Source: Clostridia bacterium (GTDB lineage Bacteria; Bacillota; Clostridia; Oscillospirales; Acutalibacteraceae). Taken from it: a stretch of 64,000 bases of DNA. The stretch spans positions 124,001-188,000 of the forward strand of contig JAFWAC010000015.1 in assembly GCA_017507805.1 (NCBI GenBank). Reading direction: 5' to 3'. The position numbers and the translations under genes are program-made. Of this stretch, positions 58,605 through 64,000 are shown one piece after another; positions within the stretch are counted from its first letter, which is position 1, and every line of letters begins with the position of its first letter. A model generated the notes under the pieces. That model made no database searches. It was not told the origin of the DNA and saw only the letters and a program-made list of their open reading frames with translations.

Positions 58605-60435
58605 AATTGATTTTAAAAGTAAAAAATTCATTTTAATTTCTGCTTTGGCACTCCTTTTGATAACTGCAATCGTGCTTTTAACTGTATTCTGGCCTTTTGG
58701 CGGTGATGATAAGACACCCTCAAAGAATAAAAAGCCTTCGGGTAATACCTCGAATGTGGACGATGAGCTTGATGAAGATTCTGATGGCATAGATGTTGAC
58801 GATGATTTTGATTACGGTTTTGAGGATGAAGAGGATAATATACTTTATCTAAACGAATTTGATTATTTTTCACATCAGATTTGCTATCCCGATTCAATGG
58901 AGGAAGCTGAGGTATTGCTTGTAAACCGAGTTTATACACAAGCTCACGAAAAGTATACGGCATTAGCAACGCCTACTACGGACGCAGAGCCTGTACCCGA
59001 GGCACAGTTTGAATTGCTTATTGGTAATACAAACCGTCAGATTTCCAAGGATGCGTTAGCATTGCTTAATAAAAATAAAAACAAAAATGCAAACGACTAT
59101 ATTATTCTTGAAAAGGACGGCAATATTGCAATAACAGCTCTTTCCACAGCGGCGCTCGAAAAAGCGGTTGACTATTTTATAGCAAGCTTTATGAGCGAGG
59201 ATTATCCCGAAATGGAAAAGGGATATTGCTATGTTTATCAAAAAAGTCCTGTTATTAAAAAGGCAAATATTGCAGGGGTTGATTTCCGTCAATGGAAGAT
59301 TGTAGTCCCTAACGGCTGTTCTTATATCTACACCCGTTATTTGTATTCTGTTATTGATGAAATACGCGAAGCCACAGGCTACGAAATCCCGCTTTGCTTT
59401 GATAAAAATACTCCTGCCACAGCCTATGAAATTTTAGTTGGTGACACTAACAGAAAGGAAAGCACCGCAGTTTCTGACAGAGATTCTTATTATATTAAAC
59501 AGGTTGGCAAAAAGCTTGTAATAAACGGCGGTCATACCTATTCACTTTCCCGAGCAACTAAGGCTTTTTACGATTTGGTAAAAAGCGCGGTAGGTAAAAA
59601 ATCGGGCAATCTTATAAAAAGCGGCCTTAATTCAAGCGGTAAATACAAGGACTCCGATACCGATTATAACATCGCCTTTGCCGATGAATTTGATGATGAC
59701 AGTCTTTCTAATTGGGTAAACCGTCCGGGTTATTTGAATACGGTTACAGGTATTGCAACAGGCGGTACAGTCACCTTTACGGAGGATGAACGCGTCAGAT
59801 ATGTTAAGGACGGCAAGCTTGTATTTAAGCTTTACAGCGAGGATATGAAGGATTGGTATCAGGCTCCCGAGCTTATATCGAGAGACAGAGTGACCTATGA
59901 TTACGGCTACCTTGAAATGAAGGCAAAGCTTCCTAAGGGCAACGGTGTTTATCCGGGCTTCTGGGTTGCAAGAAATTACACGGCATATCCAAACTCGCCT
60001 GAAATTGACCTTATGGAGCAGTTTAGTATTGATAATCAGTTTGCGGCTAATGTTCATGTTTGGTGGTATGTCCCTGATGCTACAAATAAGCTGGTTTCCA
60101 AGCATATAAACAAGGGCGACCAGCATTGGTTTGCAAGAAAGATAACCCTGCCCGAGGGACAAACGCTTAATGACGAATGGCATACATACGGCTGTGAGAT
60201 TACCGAGGATCAAATAAACTTCTATTTTGACGGTATAAAATTCGGTGAATGCAGTCTTGAAAAGGACCGTATGGATATGTTTGCACAGCTTAAGGAAATA
60301 AGAATAGGCTATAACAAAATAGGCTCTAACAGCTCGGTGCCTATGCCTGATAAAACCACTGTTTCTGATTTCGAGGTCGAGTATATTCATATTTACCAGA
60401 CCAAGGCTTTAGGTCAGATTGCAGACCATTTTTAA
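58597..60435 (+). CDS. Membrane-anchored GH16 glycoside hydrolase
   Basis: A 612-residue protein: an N-terminal signal anchor (about 12-34, no lipobox Cys), an acidic linker (DELDEDSDGIDVDDDFDYG), then two related alpha-beta units each with a GxTNR motif (FELLIGNTNR and YEILVGDTNR). The C-terminal GH16 beta-jelly roll (about 365-600) has catalytic motif EIDLMEQ (Glu469, Asp471, Glu474 approximately). GH16 enzymes with EIDxxE cut beta-1,3- or mixed beta-1,3/1,4-glucans. ATG at 58597 after AAGGAGG. It gives the locus its probable beta-glucan target; the exact linkage is not determined. Confidence 0.9.
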   Translation: MNKIDFKSKKFILISALALLLITAIVLLTVFWPFGGDDKTPSKNKKPSGNTSNVDDELDEDSDGIDVDDDFDYGFEDEEDNILYLNEFDYFSHQICYPDSMEEAEVLLVNRVYTQAHEKYTALATPTTDAEPVPEAQFELLIGNTNRQISKDALALLNKNKNKNANDYIILEKDGNIAITALSTAALEKAVDYFIASFMSEDYPEMEKGYCYVYQKSPVIKKANIAGVDFRQWKIVVPNGCSYIYTRYLYSVIDEIREATGYEIPLCFDKNTPATAYEILVGDTNRKESTAVSDRDSYYIKQVGKKLVINGGHTYSLSRATKAFYDLVKSAVGKKSGNLIKSGLNSSGKYKDSDTDYNIAFADEFDDDSLSNWVNRPGYLNTVTGIATGGTVTFTEDERVRYVKDGKLVFKLYSEDMKDWYQAPELISRDRVTYDYGYLEMKAKLPKGNGVYPGFWVARNYTAYPNSPEIDLMEQFSIDNQFAANVHVWWYVPDATNKLVSKHINKGDQHWFARKITLPEGQTLNDEWHTYGCEITEDQINFYFDGIKFGECSLEKDRMDMFAQLKEIRIGYNKIGSNSSVPMPDKTTVSDFEVEYIHIYQTKALGQIADHF

Positions 60436-60450
60436 AGGAGGATTATAAAA

Positions 60451-62517
60451 GTGAAAAAACATATCAGCTTTAAAAGAATTTTACTTTGCGTAATCCTCAT
60501 AGCAAGCATTGTTATAGGCACCTTTGCGGTCTCGGGTGACAGCACCTCAACCTATACCTTCGATTTTGAGGAGGCAACCTCTGGCGCATATAACGGCAGT
60601 AGCGGTTGGAGCTATGATAAACCGACAGGCGGCTTAGCAGGAAATGAGACCTCAATTCTTAAATTTGACCCGCCGGCAAGGAATACATATAACATAGCTT
60701 TCATTATGCCTGAAAACAGCGACCGAAAATATTATCTTGATTATAACTGTCAGTATGAGGTTACATTCAAGTATTACAGCGAGGGGATAGGCAACGGTGT
60801 CGTAAGTGACTTTATGTTCCGCGACAATGTCTCTCTTTTAGGCGGCGCTACACTTGAAATAGATAATAGAAACGGCACAAACGGGGAATGGAAAACCGCA
60901 ACTGCAACCTTTGAACCTACTGCTGAGAATAAGTATCTTTATTTGGGTATCACCGTATCAGGTCAGTATTCAAGGGTATGTATTTACTTTGATGATTTTG
61001 TAATCACAGAAAAGAAAACTCTGCAAGGCCCTGCTGATGAAACCTTTTTAAATACCGCAGACGATGTAATCAATTTTGACGGTGAGAACAAAAGCATTAA
61101 TTCCACAGGACTTAAATATGTAAGCGGCGAGAAAAGGTATGTTGAGGGTAACTCAACAACAATGCTTAAATTCACCGCCGTTGCAGCAGGCACAGATTAC
61201 GGTGTGGCTTTTTATAACGGAATGGATGCTGTACCTATGAATTCGGGTAAGTACTATACCGTTAAATTTAAGTATTACAATCCCTCTGAAACGGGAAATA
61301 CCGTATTTACCGTGGGAACAAGCGCAGAAAACAGCGCTTGGACTAATTATCAGATAGGCGATACAGTTACCCTTTCAAATGCTACAGAGGGGTGGGTAGA
61401 CGGCGAGGCTTCGTTTGTTGTAACCCCCAAGGCAGAAAACGCGAATTATATGTTTATACGCGTGAAATCAAATGTTATGGGCAATGAAACCTATTTTGAT
61501 AATTTCAGGATTGTGGAAGAACCCGATATGGATATTGATATTATTGATATTGACCTTGAGGGTACAAATGCCACACTGACCTCTGCAGCTTGGGATTGGG
61601 TGGACGGAAGCACCGAGCCGATTGGCGGCAATTCCACCACAATGATGAAATTTGACCCCGATGAAACAAAGCTTAAATACTATGTATCAAAGCTTTATAA
61701 AAACAAACGCACAGTTCCTATTAATGACGGTGCTAACTATAGCCTTTCTTTTGATTATTACTGTGGAGCTTATGAGGGAACCTTGGGCGAGTTTTACATT
61801 AAAAATAAATCGGGCGAAAATTTATTTAAAGCCGACCTTGATGCAACCCCCGAAAAGGGAACAGACGGCAATTGGAAACGGGCAAATTTTGTATTTACTG
61901 CAAATGCTGATACCGAAGATATATTACAGATAATGTGCTACGCAAAAGAGGAGAATACCTCTGCAGTAGTCTATTTCGATAATTTCAGGATAGTAAGGCT
62001 TGATAATATTATAGCGGCTGAAAATATGATAGAGGCTCAAAAGGATTCGTTTAATGTCTCGGTAACCGGGGCAGACGGTGATTTTGAGGGCTATGCCGAT
62101 ATTTCAATGCTTTTCAAGCTTAATTTCAAGTCTACATACGGTAATAAAAAGGTTATCGATATTGCGGGCGAAAAATACTTAGTTTCCGATTACGGTACGG
62201 TTTACCGACCAAAGCAATTCAGTATTATGGGACCGCTTTGCTATGATGAAACCGCTTTGAGTGAACAGCTTATCTCCTGCGGCTATCATACGAAGACTAC
62301 TGAAAACGCTAAAGACTATATTAAATTCACTTCAAGTATTATAAATATCCGTTCACTTTATAAGGATATGGATATTGAGGTGAAGCCCTTTATTGTTATT
62401 TCTCCTATGAATGGAACAGGCACAGTTTATACCTATGGCGAAGCTATCACATTAAATGTGTCGGCAGTAGCCCAAAATTCACAGGACAGCGCTGTGAAAC
62501 AGTTTGTATCCAAATAA
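60451..62517 (+). CDS. Secreted multi-module carbohydrate-binding protein
   Basis: A 688-residue protein with a signal peptide (about 1-30) and three tandem CBM4/9-like modules (about 32-195, 205-360, 365-515). Each has a start like FDFEE/INFDGEN, a core GN(E/S)T..(I/M)(L/M)KF, an aromatic face (VTFKYYSEG, VKFKYYNPS, LSFDYYCGA) and an end YFDNFRIV. A C-terminal domain (525-688) is unclassified. There is no catalytic motif and no lipobox or wall signal, so retention at the surface is unclear. It starts with GTG after AGGAGG, 15 bp after the GH16 gene, and probably binds the same glucan. Confidence 0.83.
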   Translation: MKKHISFKRILLCVILIASIVIGTFAVSGDSTSTYTFDFEEATSGAYNGSSGWSYDKPTGGLAGNETSILKFDPPARNTYNIAFIMPENSDRKYYLDYNCQYEVTFKYYSEGIGNGVVSDFMFRDNVSLLGGATLEIDNRNGTNGEWKTATATFEPTAENKYLYLGITVSGQYSRVCIYFDDFVITEKKTLQGPADETFLNTADDVINFDGENKSINSTGLKYVSGEKRYVEGNSTTMLKFTAVAAGTDYGVAFYNGMDAVPMNSGKYYTVKFKYYNPSETGNTVFTVGTSAENSAWTNYQIGDTVTLSNATEGWVDGEASFVVTPKAENANYMFIRVKSNVMGNETYFDNFRIVEEPDMDIDIIDIDLEGTNATLTSAAWDWVDGSTEPIGGNSTTMMKFDPDETKLKYYVSKLYKNKRTVPINDGANYSLSFDYYCGAYEGTLGEFYIKNKSGENLFKADLDATPEKGTDGNWKRANFVFTANADTEDILQIMCYAKEENTSAVVYFDNFRIVRLDNIIAAENMIEAQKDSFNVSVTGADGDFEGYADISMLFKLNFKSTYGNKKVIDIAGEKYLVSDYGTVYRPKQFSIMGPLCYDETALSEQLISCGYHTKTTENAKDYIKFTSSIINIRSLYKDMDIEVKPFIVISPMNGTGTVYTYGEAITLNVSAVAQNSQDSAVKQFVSK

Positions 62518-62551
62518 ATTAATATAAAAATTCAAAAAGGAGCGAAACACT

Positions 62552-64000
62552 ATGAAAACATTTAAAAAGCTATTGGCACTTCTTTGCACAGCAGCCCTTC
62601 TGCTGACAACCCTTTCCGTGGGTACGGTGTTTGCTGCTGACACTACAGTAGCAGTTGATTATTCCAATATCAATTTTGACGGCGAAAACGGCATTACAGG
62701 TAGTATGGGTAGTACCAAGTGGTCATTCTATGACGCAAGTGAAAGCCCTGTAGGGGGAAATGCTACTAAAATGCTAAAGGTTAAAGCCGATGGTACAGGA
62801 CCTTTTAACGCTCGGCTTTTGGCAGACGGTAACTATGTTGCTATTGAAAGCGGCAAAGCTTACGCACTCACTTTTGATTACTATGTTGATGCAAACGTGG
62901 ATCTGAAAGGTTTAACTGTAAGAGATTCTGCTGCAATTGTAACCGATAAGAGCGTTTCCTCAGGCCTTATCCCTGCAAGTGAATTGGGTGTTACAGCCGA
63001 TGGCACTTCAGGCGCTTGGAAAAGAATCAAGCTTACCTTTGCGGCTGATGAAGACGCTAATCTCGGGATTGGAATAAGCTACAATATAGCTGCTACAACT
63101 GAAATTTTTGCCTATTTCGATAATTTCTCACTTGTGGAGATGCCTGCTGAAGCAGAAAACGATTATTCTGCAATAACTTTTGATACCGAAAATGGTACGG
63201 CAGGAACCCTTGGTAGTACGGTATGGGAATTCTATTACGATGCGTACAAAGCTCCTGTTGCAGGAAATAATACAAGAATGCTTCGCCTTAGCACAACTGC
63301 GGCTGCTAATTACCAATTTAATGTTACATACGGTGCAAATCCGGTACCGCTGACAGAAGGTGCGCAATATCGCCTTGATTTTTGGTATTATGCCGAGGCA
63401 GGTGTAAATGTTAAGCAGGCTACCGTCAGAAATCAAGTGTCAAATATTCAGATTGTAAAACTGTCTATTGATCCGACTACCGGCACAAATGGCGCTTGGG
63501 TAAAGCAGTCTGTAACATTTATAGCACCGGAGGGCTCAACCTCACTTAAGATGGGTGTTGAAACCAATAGCGGAACACAGGGCTCTTTATATCTTGATAA
63601 TTTTTCACTTGTGATGCTATATCCTCCTGAAAAAATCAATGATTATACAGATATTAATTTTGATACAGCTAATGGTATTAAAGGTTCTACAGGCAGTAGC
63701 TATGTAACTTTCTATGATGCTCGTGAAAAGGGTATTATTGCAGGAAATGATACCAGAATGTTAAGTTATTTTGCTAAGGGCACTGATAACGCTCAGTTTA
63801 ATGTTCTTTATGGTGGTACTAATGTGCCGCTTATGCCAGGTAAGCAATACCGCATTGAATTTGATATTTATGCTGAGGCTGGTATAGATATTAACAAGGC
63901 TACTATTCGTGATGTAGAGAATAATTGTCTTAAAGATAATGTTCTGCTCCCTGTAGACGCTAACGGAACAAATGGCAAATGGGTTCGCTTTACTGCATTC
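62552..64000 (+). CDS. Secreted multi-module carbohydrate-binding protein (3' end outside window)
   Basis: An open frame of 483 codons with no stop before the window ends. After a signal peptide (MKTFKKLLALLCTAALLLTT and a cut near AxA) come at least three tandem modules of about 160 residues, starting near 62654, 63154 and 63634. Each starts I(N/T)FD(G/T)xNG, has GN(A/N/D)T(K/R)ML, an aromatic strand (FDYYVDA, FWYYAEA, FDIYAEA) and ends (Y)FDNFSLV. The same module type occurs in the preceding protein, so both arose by module duplication. Modules 2 and 3 are the most alike. ATG at 62552 with AAAGGAGCG. Whether a catalytic or anchoring domain follows cannot be seen. Confidence 0.85.
   Translation, partial: MKTFKKLLALLCTAALLLTTLSVGTVFAADTTVAVDYSNINFDGENGITGSMGSTKWSFYDASESPVGGNATKMLKVKADGTGPFNARLLADGNYVAIESGKAYALTFDYYVDANVDLKGLTVRDSAAIVTDKSVSSGLIPASELGVTADGTSGAWKRIKLTFAADEDANLGIGISYNIAATTEIFAYFDNFSLVEMPAEAENDYSAITFDTENGTAGTLGSTVWEFYYDAYKAPVAGNNTRMLRLSTTAAANYQFNVTYGANPVPLTEGAQYRLDFWYYAEAGVNVKQATVRNQVSNIQIVKLSIDPTTGTNGAWVKQSVTFIAPEGSTSLKMGVETNSGTQGSLYLDNFSLVMLYPPEKINDYTDINFDTANGIKGSTGSSYVTFYDAREKGIIAGNDTRMLSYFAKGTDNAQFNVLYGGTNVPLMPGKQYRIEFDIYAEAGIDINKATIRDVENNCLKDNVLLPVDANGTNGKWVRFTAF

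Noticed and set aside
1-64000. CRISPR arrays, rRNA genes, complete tRNA genes, prophage structural genes
   Set aside because: I saw no regularly spaced repeats, no rRNA sequence, no complete tRNA and no phage head, tail or lysis genes. The only element evidence is the recombinase end and the tRNA-Pro relic.

Overview
The window looks like the chromosome of a spore-forming, strictly anaerobic member of the Clostridia, most like the gut or rumen Oscillospiraceae/Ruminococcaceae type. The grounds are a cwlD-type spore cortex amidase, an AbrB/SpoVT-like regulator, three T-box riboswitches, a ferredoxin-dependent 2-oxoacid oxidoreductase, strong AGGAGG ribosome sites, consensus TTGACA/TATAAT promoters and a large secreted polysaccharide-degradation locus. 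Species cannot be named from the sequence alone.

Layout. 1-481: right end of an integrated element whose large serine recombinase is cut by the window edge. It sits inside the cwlD-like amidase gene (482-1054), exactly in the catalytic GHGG motif. 1056-7476: radA, a small Cys-rich protein, an AbrB-zinc-ribbon regulator, an orphan PqqD/ABC exporter pair divergent from a membrane protein, nnr and a lipoprotein. 7485-17098: two tandem T-box-controlled units. T-box 1 (specifier AUC, Ile) controls an XRE-cupin-acyl-CoA-synthetase fusion. T-box 2 (specifier GUA, Val) controls a paralogous fusion, a P-loop ATPase, a ferredoxin, three 2-oxoisovalerate:ferredoxin oxidoreductase subunits and a branched-chain aminotransferase. 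I read this as an inducible route that makes isoleucine and valine from short branched-chain acids (acid -> acyl-CoA -> 2-oxoacid by reductive carboxylation -> amino acid). It is the most interesting system in the window.

17116-25874: small membrane and lipoproteins, three small XRE regulators, a 28-bp-arm palindromic repeat, an HD hydrolase, and an amino-sugar cluster (Gfo/Idh/MocA oxidoreductase, a NagB-like protein with a changed active site, a PIG-L deacetylase) divergent from an AraC regulator and an SGNH esterase. 26047-39733: housekeeping genes murI, DUF1934, argS, pncB, a lipoprotein, lon, engB, an Asn T-box with asnS and asnA, a membrane nucleotide-sugar dehydratase, a HAD phosphatase and rpsT. 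39734-40655: a scar holding a decayed MATE transporter fragment and the 3' half of a tRNA-Pro gene.

40656-64000: a one-direction carbohydrate locus: GH2 glycosidase, AraC regulator, two CUT1-type ABC importers (two binding proteins, four permeases, no ATPase), an NHL-repeat/Yip1 membrane protein, a DUF5696-type lipoprotein, a wall-anchored CBM/InlB-repeat protein, a membrane-anchored GH16 endoglucanase and two secreted multi-CBM proteins, the last cut by the window end. Together they suggest cell-surface capture and cleavage of a beta-glucan, import of oligosaccharides through a shared ATPase encoded elsewhere, and AraC-dependent induction.
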